Source of the DNA: Panacibacter microcysteis
GTDB taxonomy: Bacteria > Bacteroidota > Bacteroidia > Chitinophagales > Chitinophagaceae
Direction: 5' to 3'
Length of the DNA stretch: 64,000 nucleotides
Assembly (NCBI RefSeq): GCF_015831355.1
Contig: NZ_JADWYR010000002.1
Coordinates: 1,674,001 to 1,738,000, forward strand
A program made the translations under genes and the position numbers. A model generated the notes under the pieces. It had not been told where the DNA came from. It worked only from the letters and a program-made list of their open reading frames with translations, and made no database searches. Positions 1 to 8,506 of the stretch are shown piece after piece. How positions within the stretch are numbered: the first letter of the stretch is position 1; each line of letters begins with the position of its first letter.

Positions 1-1562
1 CTCGAATCAAGCATCATGGGTTTGACTGCCTTCAAAAACATATTGTCATTAGTGAATGTTTGCCGCAACCACTCATCAGCAATCTCACTTGCTGATAAGG
101 TGTAATCCCAGGCCAGTCGCCCGAGCGCATACCAGTTAGCCTGTGCAAAGGGATGACCCGTCCAGTTGATGTCACTGCCGATATTCGACACACCTGCCAT
201 GCCGGAGAGCACATGCTGCTCCAGCGAACCATCAACGATCTTAGCTACCTGCGAGCCTTTCCCCTTTGCATAGGTATCCGCATCCAGGCATTCTTTGAAT
301 AACGGCGCAAGAAATACAAGGTGTGTCGAAAAGCCTAGGTATTCCTGTGTTAGCTGAAATTCCATCATCAATGGCGTTGCGGGCATTGCCCCAAACAAGG
401 GATGAAAAGGCTCCCGTGGCTGAAAATCAACCGGGCCGTTTTTTACCTGCACAAGCACATTATCACTAAACTTTCCATCGAGTGGCTGAAACTCGTTATA
501 AGCCTGCTTAAACCTGTCATCGTCATTATTATTATATACAAATGCTCGCCAGATAACTATCCCACCATGTGGCTTTAATGCCGCTGCCAGCATATTTGCA
601 CCGTCGGCATGAGACCGGTTGTAGTTCTGCGGGCCAGGCTGCCCTTCAGAATTTGCCTTCACAAGAAAACCGCCAAAGTCTGGTATATAACTGTACAATT
701 CATCTGCCTTCTGCTGCCAGAATGCCTGTACACCTGCATTAAGGGGATCGGCTGTTTCCAGGTTACCAATTTCTATTGGAGCACTGAACCTCGCTGACAA
801 ATAAACTTTTATACCATAAGGCCTGAAGACAGCTGCAAGCGCCGCAACTTTTTCCAGATACGCCGGTGATAAAATGACGGCATTTGCATTTACATTATTT
901 AATACTACACCGTTTATGCCAACCGACGCATTAGCCCTTGCGTAATCAATATAGCGCTGATCTATGTAACCCGGTAACTTATGCCAGTTCCATATCGACA
1001 TGCCGGCGTAACCTCTTTCTACTGTACGATTGAGGTTGTCCCAATGATTGAGCATACGCAGCTTAACCTTTGGTACGCTCGTAATGTTAAGTGTATTGAT
1101 CTGCTGGTTTGTTTGTAATAACCGCAGCAAGGCAAAACAACCATATAGTACACCAACATCCCGGGTTGCCGTAACTACAATGATCTTTCTACCCTTGTAC
1201 ATAGCAGTTTTTATGATAAAACCCTCCTTACCTGTTTTATCTGTTTCTTCCGTGCTGATGATTGAGGATATAATCTTGTTCTGAGCCGTACCGGCTACCA
1301 CACTCCCATCCTGAATGGCGTTTGTCTGTACAATCTCTTGTCCCATTAGCCCCTGCAACCCCTGCAGCAACTCTGCTGCGGCTGCATTTAACACCTGCGA
1401 TGTTGCATCAAAATGTATAGCTGTAATGTTTTGCCGGTAATGTTTCAGCAATGCGGCGTCCGTTATGCTGTCGTACCGTAACCACAACCTGTACCCATCT
1501 TCAGCCTGCAACAAAACGGCGTAGAATAGGGTTACTAAAAGAACCACTGCTTTTTTGATCAT
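1..1562 (-). CDS. Alpha-glucuronidase, GH67 (partial, C-terminus outside window)
   Basis: This enzyme should release 4-O-methyl-glucuronic acid from the ends of glucuronoxylan oligosaccharides. The first 520 codons are visible; GH67 enzymes are usually about 700 residues, so the C-terminal domain lies before the window. The ATG at 1562 gives MIKKAVVLLV followed by a hydrophobic signal segment, then the GH67 N-terminal signature EDGYRLWLRYD at residues 21-31. Catalytic candidates are E306 in KANSEGQPGP, D379 in NGPVDFQPREP and E407 in FQLTQEYLG. Their spacing (73 and 101 residues) equals that of E292, D365 and E393 of Cellvibrio GlcA67A, as I recall it. The gene lies 23 bp downstream of a ChbG-like deacetylase on the same strand, probably in one operon. 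Function is well supported by motifs; substrate detail is inferred from the family. Confidence 0.93.
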   Translation of the reverse strand, partial: MIKKAVVLLVTLFYAVLLQAEDGYRLWLRYDSITDAALLKHYRQNITAIHFDATSQVLNAAAAELLQGLQGLMGQEIVQTNAIQDGSVVAGTAQNKIISSIISTEETDKTGKEGFIIKTAMYKGRKIIVVTATRDVGVLYGCFALLRLLQTNQQINTLNITSVPKVKLRMLNHWDNLNRTVERGYAGMSIWNWHKLPGYIDQRYIDYARANASVGINGVVLNNVNANAVILSPAYLEKVAALAAVFRPYGIKVYLSARFSAPIEIGNLETADPLNAGVQAFWQQKADELYSYIPDFGGFLVKANSEGQPGPQNYNRSHADGANMLAAALKPHGGIVIWRAFVYNNNDDDRFKQAYNEFQPLDGKFSDNVLVQVKNGPVDFQPREPFHPLFGAMPATPLMMEFQLTQEYLGFSTHLVFLAPLFKECLDADTYAKGKGSQVAKIVDGSLEQHVLSGMAGVSNIGSDINWTGHPFAQANWYALGRLAWDYTLSASEIADEWLRQTFTNDNMFLKAVKPMMLDS

Positions 1563-1585
1563 CTGCCTGCTTTAATATTGTTATG

Positions 1586-2590
1586 TTAGGGCTGTTTACT
1601 CCTGCGTTCCATAAGTTCTTTCCATGTTGTAAGAATAATATGTTCGTCTTCCAGCGCTTTTTTAAATACAGGGTCCTGCATTACCAGTAAATCACCTCTG
1701 CGCACCGGGCCGGAATCTGAAATATGTGAAAACACTTCAGTGGTTGCAGTGCAATGCATGATCATCATTGTAATACCGGGCTTAAACGTTTTGATAGCTT
1801 CCACATACCGCTGTGTTTTCCACGCCTGTAATTTCTTATCGTCATTTTTTACATCGTCCGGTACTTTCCAATCGTATGTTTCGTTGTGCAAATCATCCAA
1901 TACGGGCAATCCGGCATTCCACAATACTGTGCCCACGCCGCGCAACTGGTATAGCTGTTCCTGTGGCATCTTCATCTGCACAGCTATCAAAGCGTTATGT
2001 CCGCCGGGCATCATTACGGGTATCTTATTTTCAATGCCAAGTCTTATGTACATCTGCAAAAAACCAAGATTGGCAAACAATGTACCCATATGGCTGTCCA
2101 TATGTGTTGGCGTAAAGCCCATCTCTTTTGCACGCTCAAGCTGTGCTTTTATTTCAGCATACACCTCTTCTGGTTTTGCATGGCTTACCACATCTGCTAC
2201 CGAATGCCACAAGGCGCCTTCATGATCTACCAGGCCGGGCACTTTTGGTTTACCCAGCAACGGCCCCCAGCGGTATTGCTTCCATTCTGATGTAAGGGTA
2301 AGGTGCAGCCCCGCATCAACCTTTGGGTGTTGTTGTAAAAACTGTACAAAACCAGGCACCCACGGGCAAGGCATCATTACGCTGACAGAATTTGCAACGC
2401 CTTTGGTAATGGCATTTGCTGCGCCTTCATTAGAATCGAAACTCATGCCTGCATCGTCCACATGCAGTATTACCACTTTAGCTCCTTTGGGATAGCCCAG
2501 TTTTTCTGCATATGTTACCGAGTCTAATTTTTGTGCAAAGCTGCCGAGGCAGCAGCAAATAAATATTACCAACAGGCACTTAGGTTTCAT
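1586..2590 (-). CDS. Exported ChbG/YdjC-family carbohydrate deacetylase
   Basis: This 334-residue protein belongs to the YdjC/ChbG superfamily of metal-dependent deacetylases acting on acetylated sugars. A signal peptide is visible at residues 1-20, ending GSFAQ. The metal site is suggested by HVDDAG (residues 43-48), by DAGLHLTL and by THMDSHMG further on. Characterised ChbG acts on chitooligosaccharides in the cytoplasm. This copy is predicted to be exported and lies directly upstream of a GH67 alpha-glucuronidase, so a role in removing acetyl groups from xylan-type oligosaccharides is plausible but only inferred. The long antisense ORFs in this interval are shadows. Confidence 0.88.
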   Translation of the reverse strand: MKPKCLLVIFICCCLGSFAQKLDSVTYAEKLGYPKGAKVVILHVDDAGMSFDSNEGAANAITKGVANSVSVMMPCPWVPGFVQFLQQHPKVDAGLHLTLTSEWKQYRWGPLLGKPKVPGLVDHEGALWHSVADVVSHAKPEEVYAEIKAQLERAKEMGFTPTHMDSHMGTLFANLGFLQMYIRLGIENKIPVMMPGGHNALIAVQMKMPQEQLYQLRGVGTVLWNAGLPVLDDLHNETYDWKVPDDVKNDDKKLQAWKTQRYVEAIKTFKPGITMMIMHCTATTEVFSHISDSGPVRRGDLLVMQDPVFKKALEDEHIILTTWKELMERRSKQP

Positions 2591-2647
2591 AAATCGTAAT
2601 TATAATTTGAAGGTCTGAATTTTATTTGGTTATCAGCATTGGAATAT

Positions 2648-2700
2648 ATGGCATCGGCTGTTGCCACGCTCGGTTCATCGTTCCGTTTTTATGGCGACTG
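2648..2700 (+). repeat. Dispersed intergenic repeat, degenerate copy
   Basis: It begins ATGGCATCGGCTGTTGCC and continues into TTCCGTTTTTATGGCGACTG. This matches the extended form of the family seen at 29541 and, in reverse, at 50351, but the core is decayed. Confidence 0.6.
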
Positions 2701-2819
2701 CGGCGATCCTTTTACAATGCCTGTTTTGTACAAAACTTTTACTGTAAAAAAACACCTCGTATGCACGGTAGATAAAACACCATTCACAGCCTCCGCTTCG
2801 TGATCAATAAAGTTATAGC

Positions 2820-2851
2820 GTACAAGAGTGCGACGCAACAGGCGATGCCAT
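2820..2851 (-). repeat. Dispersed intergenic repeat, type A
   Basis: The reverse strand reads TGGCATCGCCT followed by the exact 20-bp type A core, GTTGCGTCGCACTCTTGTAC (core 2820-2839). Confidence 0.85.
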
Positions 2852-3044
2852 AAAATACAAAAGCCCGGCCCAACATCATTTCTTACTGTACTTATGCTTA
2901 TATTGCCGTTAATCAGTTATGAAGCAGGTGGTGTAAGCAAGGCAAAACGTTTGGCTGGTTATTGAACCGGTAAGCAATACATTGACGATGCGCTGCAAGC
3001 TTTTTAACTGCACGTAAACCAACACAACAAAAACGATACTTGCT

Positions 3045-4385
3045 ATGAATAAAAACAAACTGCTGCTTTGGTCTGTTGTTGCTGCACTGGCCGGTTTTAT
3101 ATTTGGTTTTGATACAGTGGTTATCTCCGGCGCGAATCAACCTATTAAAGATTTGTGGCATACCAGCCCGTGGTTCCATGGTTTTTTTATTATGTCTATG
3201 GCTTTGTGGGGCACCGTTATAGGGGCCATATTTGGCGGCATTCCAACAGAGAAATTTGGCAGAAAAAAAGTGTTGTTGTGGATTGGTATTTTATTCAGCG
3301 TATCTGCCATTGGCTCAGCGGTTGCGCAGGATCCGTATACGTTTTCTTTTTTCAGGTTTATTGGTGGCCTGGGTATCGGGGTTTCGTCTGTAGCGGCACC
3401 CACCTATATATCTGAGATCTCTACCGCCAAAACACGTGGCAGGCTTGTGGGCATGTACCAGTTCAATATTGTTTTTGGTATTCTCATTGCTTACTTTTCC
3501 AACTTTTTATTAAAAGGTGTGGGTGGCGATAATGACTGGCGCTGGATGCTGGGCGTAATGGCCATTCCTTCCCTCGTTTATACCATTATGGTGTTTAGCG
3601 TACCTGAAAGTCCGCGCTGGCTTATTTCGGTGAAACAGCAAATAGCCAAAGCAAGAGAGATTCTTGTATTGATCGGCAATGAAAATCCTGATACAACTAT
3701 TGCTGAAATACAAAGTGCCAACAAGACTGCGGCAAGCAGCAGCCAGCTGTTTAACAAACAGTACAGCAAGGTGGTTTGGCTTGCATTCTTCATTGCTTTT
3801 TTTAACCAATGGAGTGGCATTAATTTTATTTTATACTATGCACCGGAAATTCTGCAGCGTGCAGGTATTGCATCAAAAGATTCGCTGGCGAGTTCTATTG
3901 CATTGGGTGGTACCAACCTGGTATTTACGTTTGTAGGGTTATACCTGATAGATCGTATAGGCCGGAAGCAACTGATGATAGTTGGCTCGCTCGGTTATAT
4001 TGTAAGCCTTAGTGCCGTAGCCTGGTGCTTCTACAGCGAAGCGGGTAATGTGCCATTGCTTATTTCTTTAATGGTATTTATTGCTTCTCATGCAATTGGC
4101 CAGGGCGCCGTGATCTGGGTCTTTATTTCTGAAGTTTTTCCCAATAACATCCGTGCGCTGGGTCAGTCTTTCGGAGCCAGTGTACATTGGGTATTTGCTG
4201 CCATTATTACCTTGATAACACCCGTTTTCCTGGATGAAAAAAATGGCATTTATGCAGAGAACCCATACCCTATTTTTATATTTCTTGCATTTATGATGGT
4301 GCTGCAACTGGTGTGGGTGCTTACCAAAATGCCGGAGACAAAAGGCACATCGCTGGAAGACCTGGAAAAACGTTTTATTCACTAA
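3045..4385 (+). CDS. MFS sugar porter (sugar:H+ symporter family)
   Basis: This 446-residue inner-membrane transporter has about 12 hydrophobic segments and belongs to the sugar porter branch of the major facilitator superfamily (XylE/AraE/GLUT type). Diagnostic motifs are FGFDTVVISG in TM1, GRKK in loop 2-3, PESPRWLI after TM6, DRIGRK in loop 8-9, and the C-terminal PETKGTSLEDLE. The length matches bacterial sugar porters. It is divergent from the GH67/ChbG pair, which suggests uptake of a pentose or other xylan-derived sugar. The substrate itself cannot be read from the sequence. Confidence 0.9.
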   Translation: MNKNKLLLWSVVAALAGFIFGFDTVVISGANQPIKDLWHTSPWFHGFFIMSMALWGTVIGAIFGGIPTEKFGRKKVLLWIGILFSVSAIGSAVAQDPYTFSFFRFIGGLGIGVSSVAAPTYISEISTAKTRGRLVGMYQFNIVFGILIAYFSNFLLKGVGGDNDWRWMLGVMAIPSLVYTIMVFSVPESPRWLISVKQQIAKAREILVLIGNENPDTTIAEIQSANKTAASSSQLFNKQYSKVVWLAFFIAFFNQWSGINFILYYAPEILQRAGIASKDSLASSIALGGTNLVFTFVGLYLIDRIGRKQLMIVGSLGYIVSLSAVAWCFYSEAGNVPLLISLMVFIASHAIGQGAVIWVFISEVFPNNIRALGQSFGASVHWVFAAIITLITPVFLDEKNGIYAENPYPIFIFLAFMMVLQLVWVLTKMPETKGTSLEDLEKRFIH

Positions 4386-4405
4386 AGAACACGGGGTAGA
4401 TTAAT

Positions 4406-5194
4406 TTAATATTCCTGCTTTTTCAAACGGCTGAAAGCTTTACGCACCAGCATTTGCTGTATAAAGGAGGGCGTAAACCTGCTGATGTTATAAATAAACC
4501 TGTTACAGCGGCCGGGAATAATTGTTGCGTAACCTTTCAGCATTTTATCGATCGATTCTTTTGCAACCTGGCATGGCTGAAGGATAGATGCTTTGGCCAG
4601 GCCTTTTAATTCTTTGTTACTTGCAATAGTATTGGCGTTACTGTCAATACCGCCGGGGCAAACAACACTTACTGAAACCCCTGTACCTTCCAGCTCCAGC
4701 CTTAATGCTTTGCTGAATGAATAAATGAATGCTTTGGTAGCAGAGTACACCGTTTTTTCGGGAAGGGAAAAGAATCCGCCCATACTGCCCATATTAAGAA
4801 TGTATGCAGGTCTGTTTTGCTTCATATCTTCCACGAACAAGCGCGTAAGCAGGCAGGTGGTTACTACATTCAGGTTTATCTGTTTCTGGTAAAACTCACG
4901 GGTTAACTTTTCAAAAGCGCCTTTGGAACCTATGCCTACATTGTTGATCAGGACATTTACTTTGAAACTGTGTGCGGTAACCCAGTTATGCACTTCTTCA
5001 GCGGCACAACTTTGCGAAAGGTCTATACCGTGGCAATGACATGCCACGCTGAATTTTTCCCTGATTGCTCTCGATAAGCCACACAGTTCTTCTCCCGGTA
5101 AAGCTATGAGCAACAAGTTCATGCCACGCGATGCACACTCAAAAGCAAACGCTTTGCCTATACCCGAACTGGCCCCTGTAATGAGTGTGTACAT
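4406..5194 (-). CDS. Short-chain dehydrogenase/reductase (classical SDR)
   Basis: This 262-residue NAD(P)-dependent oxidoreductase shows the classical SDR pattern: TGASSGIG at the N-terminus for cofactor binding, NNVG (variant of NNAG) in the middle, a Ser in the NMGSMGG region, the catalytic YSATK, and PGG after the active site. It resembles the DltE/YqjQ-like group of uncharacterised SDRs. The gene converges with the sugar porter, whose stop is 20 bp away, and is followed upstream by an extended SDR on the same strand. The substrate is unknown. Confidence 0.85.
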   Translation of the reverse strand: MYTLITGASSGIGKAFAFECASRGMNLLLIALPGEELCGLSRAIREKFSVACHCHGIDLSQSCAAEEVHNWVTAHSFKVNVLINNVGIGSKGAFEKLTREFYQKQINLNVVTTCLLTRLFVEDMKQNRPAYILNMGSMGGFFSLPEKTVYSATKAFIYSFSKALRLELEGTGVSVSVVCPGGIDSNANTIASNKELKGLAKASILQPCQVAKESIDKMLKGYATIIPGRCNRFIYNISRFTPSFIQQMLVRKAFSRLKKQEY

Positions 5195-5309
5195 TGAAAC
5201 GCTTTTATTTAGTTGTCATTTTGCAGTGCTGCCTGGCGGCATGCCGGCACGTCTGATTATAATTTAAAATGAGCTGAAAGCAAGCACCGGAGGGCAATAT
5301 AAGGGAATA

Positions 5310-6299
5310 TTATTGCTTATTGGCTTTGAGCCAGTGAATAGTTTCTGTTAAACCCTGCTCGAGTGACCGGTACGTGTAGCCCAGTTCCTTTTCAGCTTTT
5401 TCGCAATTCAATGCCCAGTTATACAGGTATTTCCTGATCCATTTTGGTGTTATAAGCGGTGGTTTGCCCGTAAGCTTTGTAAAACCCAGCATGGTGTAAC
5501 CGACTACCAGCATTACACTTATAGGCAGCGGAACCAGCAGGCGCCGGCGACCGGTGACTTTTCCAAGTGTATTGAAAAATTGTTGATATGATGCGTTCTC
5601 GCCGGACAAGATATAGCGCTCACCGGCCCTGCCTTTCTGCATTGCAAGGATGTGGCCGTTTACCACATCATCTACATGCACGTAGCTACCTGTTTTGCTG
5701 CCATCGCCCGGCAGAATGCGCCATTTGCCTCTACGGTACAGGTCTGCCAATCTTGTTAACGCGTTGCTTTCTGTTTCCACGCCGGGACCGTATATCCTGG
5801 GTGGGTTTACTATAACGATATGCAAACCATATTCGTTACAATATTTTTTGCAGATTTCTTCGCATTCAGTTTTTGTTTCTTCATACTCGTTTAAGACCGC
5901 ACCGATTCGTGCATCAGTTTCTTTTACGGGTGCATTGTCAGAAGGGCCTAATACCCCGGCAGTAGATGTAAAAACAATATGCCTGATGCCTGCATCTTTT
6001 GCAGCATTGAGAACATTTACTGTACCTGTAACATTGAGTTTGTAGTAAACAGCCGGATCTTTTGCCCATACCCTGGCGTATGCAGCCAGGTGGTACACCT
6101 GATCGCAGCCTGTGATTGCGGCTTTTATTGATGCAGGATCGGTTATATCTCCCTGGAAAACCCTGATATTTTCATGGCTTAACAGCGCGGCATTTTTCTC
6201 GGAGCGGTTCAATGCGTGTATGGTGTGTCCTTCATTTGCCAGGCGCTTTGCAAGGTTGTTACCTATGTAGCCGGTAGCTCCTGTTATAAAAATCTTCAT
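5310..6299 (-). CDS. NAD-dependent epimerase/dehydratase family protein (extended SDR)
   Basis: This 329-residue extended SDR resembles dihydroflavonol-4-reductase/3-beta-HSD-like proteins. It starts MKIFITGATGYIGNNLAKRL, with the GxxGxxG Rossmann motif at residues 7-13, and has the catalytic Tyr-Lys pair as YEETK. VNPPRIYGPG and the later YVHVDDVV segment are typical of this subfamily. A perfect Bacteroidota -7 box lies about 60 bp upstream on the same strand (6360-6367). The natural substrate is unknown; the family acts on nucleotide sugars, steroids or flavonoids. Confidence 0.85.
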   Translation of the reverse strand: MKIFITGATGYIGNNLAKRLANEGHTIHALNRSEKNAALLSHENIRVFQGDITDPASIKAAITGCDQVYHLAAYARVWAKDPAVYYKLNVTGTVNVLNAAKDAGIRHIVFTSTAGVLGPSDNAPVKETDARIGAVLNEYEETKTECEEICKKYCNEYGLHIVIVNPPRIYGPGVETESNALTRLADLYRRGKWRILPGDGSKTGSYVHVDDVVNGHILAMQKGRAGERYILSGENASYQQFFNTLGKVTGRRRLLVPLPISVMLVVGYTMLGFTKLTGKPPLITPKWIRKYLYNWALNCEKAEKELGYTYRSLEQGLTETIHWLKANKQ

Positions 6300-6359
6300 G
6301 CAATTATTCTAAACGCTTTTTTTGTGTCAATGCTATGCTATGTTTCTTTACGGTCGAAG

Positions 6360-6367
6360 CAAAAGTA
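6360..6367 (-). promoter_or_regulatory. Putative -7 promoter box for epimerase gene
   Basis: The reverse strand reads TACTTTTG, a full match to the Bacteroidota -7 consensus TAnnTTTG. It would give a leader of roughly 50 nt before the ATG at 6299. A TTTG occurs 15 bp further upstream, closer than the usual 19-21 bp. Confidence 0.5.
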
Positions 6368-6502
6368 GAGGTTAGTTTGCTTCAAATCGTCCCGTTTATC
6401 ATACTAAACATTGTACAAAGCGGTTTGTTTAAAAAATGATCGTGCGCAGGGGCGTACAACTGTGCGCCGGCAGTACCCGGAGATGTTGCCTGGTGTACAG
6501 GC

Positions 6503-6522
6503 GTACAAGAGTGCGACGCAAC
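6503..6522 (-). repeat. Dispersed intergenic repeat, type A core
   Basis: The reverse strand carries the exact 20-bp type A core, preceded by CTTTT instead of CGCCT and by a CCGGGCTGCAG flank. It lies about 75 bp upstream of kdsA. Confidence 0.85.
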
Positions 6523-6585
6523 AAAAGCTACATACCAGCACTGCAGCCCGGCTCATAATCTTCTTCCTTTTTTAAAAAAGGCTTC

Positions 6586-6593
6586 TACATTTG
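6586..6593 (+). promoter_or_regulatory. Putative -7 box directly before kdsA
   Basis: TACATTTG matches TAnnTTTG exactly and ends only 4 bp before the kdsA ATG at 6598. If used, transcription would begin at or next to the start codon and the mRNA would be leaderless. Confidence 0.5.
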
Positions 6594-6597
6594 CAGC

Positions 6598-7419
6598 ATG
6601 AAACAATTTCTTGCAGATCTTTTTGCCAAACAGTCTTACGACGAGAAGAATTTTTTCCTGGTTGCGGGCCCATGCGTGGTGGAAAGTGAAGAACTGATCA
6701 TGGAGGTGGCGGATAAGGTTTCCGGTATTTGTAAAAGGCTTGGTATACCGTATGTTTTTAAATCAAGCTATCGTAAAGCAAACAGAACGAGTGCTAATTC
6801 CTTTACGGGCATTGGCGATGAAACGGCATTGCAACTGGTAAAAAAAGTGGGCGAAACTTATGGATTGCCTACTACCTCTGATATTCATGCGCACGATGAG
6901 GCCGCGCCTGCCGCAAAATACGTGGACATACTGCAGATACCTGCATTCCTGTGCAGGCAAACAGACCTGCTGATTGCTGCTGCAGAGACCGGCAAAGTGG
7001 TAAATGTGAAGAAAGGCCAGTTTTTAAGCGGTCCTTCCATGAAGTTTGCAGTAGATAAAATATTAAAAGCCGGCAACGAAAAAATTATACTTACCGAGCG
7101 CGGTACCACTTTTGGCTACCAGGACCTGGTGGTGGATTACCGCAATATTCCGTGGATGCAGGAACATGGTGCACCGGTAGTAATGGACTGCACGCACAGC
7201 CTGCAACAACCCAATCAAACCAGCGGGGTTACAGGTGGAAATCCACAAATGATAGGCACCGTTGCGAAAGCTGCGATAGCCGCCGGCGCTGATGGCTTGT
7301 TTATTGAAACACACCCGAACCCGGGTGTGGCTAAAAGTGATGGCGCGAACATGTTGCGGCTGGACTTACTGGAAGGATTACTTGAGCAACTTGTAAAACT
7401 CAGAAAAGCAGTGTTATAA
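6598..7419 (+). CDS. kdsA: 3-deoxy-8-phosphooctulonate synthase (Kdo-8-P synthase)
   Basis: This enzyme condenses phosphoenolpyruvate with arabinose 5-phosphate to Kdo-8-phosphate, the first committed step toward the Kdo of lipopolysaccharide, in the cytoplasm. The protein is 273 residues, normal for the family. The N-terminal FFLVAGPCVVESEE has Cys26 where metal-dependent (class II) enzymes have their metal ligand; the E. coli enzyme has Asn there. KSSYRKANRTS, TDIHAHDE and DCTHSLQQPN are further KdsA signatures. It stands alone, with a -7 box 4 bp upstream and a strong hairpin terminator just after the stop. Confidence 0.96.
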   Translation: MKQFLADLFAKQSYDEKNFFLVAGPCVVESEELIMEVADKVSGICKRLGIPYVFKSSYRKANRTSANSFTGIGDETALQLVKKVGETYGLPTTSDIHAHDEAAPAAKYVDILQIPAFLCRQTDLLIAAAETGKVVNVKKGQFLSGPSMKFAVDKILKAGNEKIILTERGTTFGYQDLVVDYRNIPWMQEHGAPVVMDCTHSLQQPNQTSGVTGGNPQMIGTVAKAAIAAGADGLFIETHPNPGVAKSDGANMLRLDLLEGLLEQLVKLRKAVL

Positions 7420-7448
7420 AAAATGCCGGGTTAAACCGGCATTTTACT
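7417..7448. terminator. Bidirectional intrinsic terminator, kdsA / AraC gene
   Basis: A perfect 10-bp stem (AAAATGCCGG / CCGGCATTTT) with a 6-nt loop is flanked by A- and T-rich runs. It can end both kdsA on the plus strand and the AraC-type gene on the minus strand. Confidence 0.85.
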
Positions 7449-7449
7449 T

Positions 7450-8499
7450 TTAGTTTTTGCTCCAGTCGTGTGGCTGGATATCTTTTGCACTGGCGTAATT
7501 GCCGGTCTCTTCATTGACGATTTCGCTGGGCAGCAAACCAAACTCTTTTCGAAAGCTTCCGGCAAAATGCCCGAGGTTTGAATAGCCAACCATAATGCCT
7601 ACTTCTTTTACGGCATACTTTCCTTCGAGCAGCAACGACCGTGCACGTATCATACGGTTTTTCTGATAGTATTCGTAGATAGGCAACCCATACATGGCTT
7701 TAAAATCACGTTTGAGTTTTGTGGGGCTCATGGCCGCAATTTTTGAAAGCGCAGCAATTGTGGGCGGGGCGCCGGAATAATCCTTTACCAGCAGCGATTC
7801 TACCCTTATCAGCCGGTTGATCTCATCATCCTTTAATTTTATAAACTGGTTATTGTTTTCGAGCTTGGCAATAAAACCTGTAACCAGTTTTTCAATCATC
7901 AGCATTACGCGGTTATAAATGAATTTCATTCGTAACGGGTGATCTATCTTTTCACGTATCAGCTCATCCATCAGTACGCGGTAATCTGTGCCGATTATTT
8001 CCGGGTTCCTGTTTTTAAGCAACATTGAAAAATAATTGCTCAAAAACTTGTCTGTTATTTCACTACCGATAAAATTATTGAGCAGGTCGCTGCCAATAAT
8101 AATTCTTACAGATCTTATGCGGACACCTTTCGGCAAAAGGAATTTAGATTCCATAAGCGAACTGGTAAGCAACACAGCATTTTTGCGGATGTTATAGACG
8201 TGTTGCTCATTCGTTTCAGGATCTGACTGGTCGTCTCCTTTTGAAAAACTTTCGTTGAACTGAATGATAAAATAGTGCTGCGTAGCGGTAGCCTGGCGGT
8301 GGAAATACAGGTTGTCGTGCACCACTGTGTCGCTCACTATTACAGAAATACCTTCGGGAAGATTATAGGGCATTACAAAACCTTCGCCGATATTTTTCGG
8401 CAGGCGTATAATATCGCCTTCCGGCTGCAAACCGAAAGAGCGGATGAGCATTTGTGAAAGCCCTTTATAATCGTTATTGCTATAGTTTACCTCGATCAC
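7450..8499 (-). CDS. AraC-family transcriptional regulator (copy 1)
   Basis: This 349-residue regulator has an AraC/XylS double helix-turn-helix in its last ~100 residues. The region from TIAALSKIAAMSPTKLKRDFKAMYG contains the first HTH, and AVKEVGIMVGYSNLGHFAGSFRKEFG the second with the usual GYxxxxxFxxxFKxxFG pattern. The first ~230 residues are a family-specific sensory part without an obvious cupin motif. It lies 7 bp downstream of a paralogous AraC gene with matching domain layout, so the pair is probably cotranscribed and arose by tandem duplication. The ligand and targets are unknown. Confidence 0.85.
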   Translation of the reverse strand: MIEVNYSNNDYKGLSQMLIRSFGLQPEGDIIRLPKNIGEGFVMPYNLPEGISVIVSDTVVHDNLYFHRQATATQHYFIIQFNESFSKGDDQSDPETNEQHVYNIRKNAVLLTSSLMESKFLLPKGVRIRSVRIIIGSDLLNNFIGSEITDKFLSNYFSMLLKNRNPEIIGTDYRVLMDELIREKIDHPLRMKFIYNRVMLMIEKLVTGFIAKLENNNQFIKLKDDEINRLIRVESLLVKDYSGAPPTIAALSKIAAMSPTKLKRDFKAMYGLPIYEYYQKNRMIRARSLLLEGKYAVKEVGIMVGYSNLGHFAGSFRKEFGLLPSEIVNEETGNYASAKDIQPHDWSKN

Positions 8500-8506
8500 T
8501 TTTTGA

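Larger units (their letters stand above)
2591..3044. other. Intergenic region with two repeat copies
   Basis: This 454-bp stretch separates divergent genes. It holds a degenerate copy of the dispersed repeat at 2648-2700 and a clear type A copy at 2820-2851. A 51-codon frame starts at 2649 but begins inside the repeat and is not credible as a gene. Promoters for both flanking genes should lie here; I could not assign them. Confidence 0.6.

Noticed and set aside
1740-2225. Plus-strand ORF of 161 codons
   Set aside because: It is antisense to the ChbG-type gene, which has clear motifs and a signal peptide; the plus frame shows no recognisable domain.
2649-2804. 51-codon plus-strand frame
   Set aside because: It starts inside a degenerate repeat copy and shows no domain or promoter.
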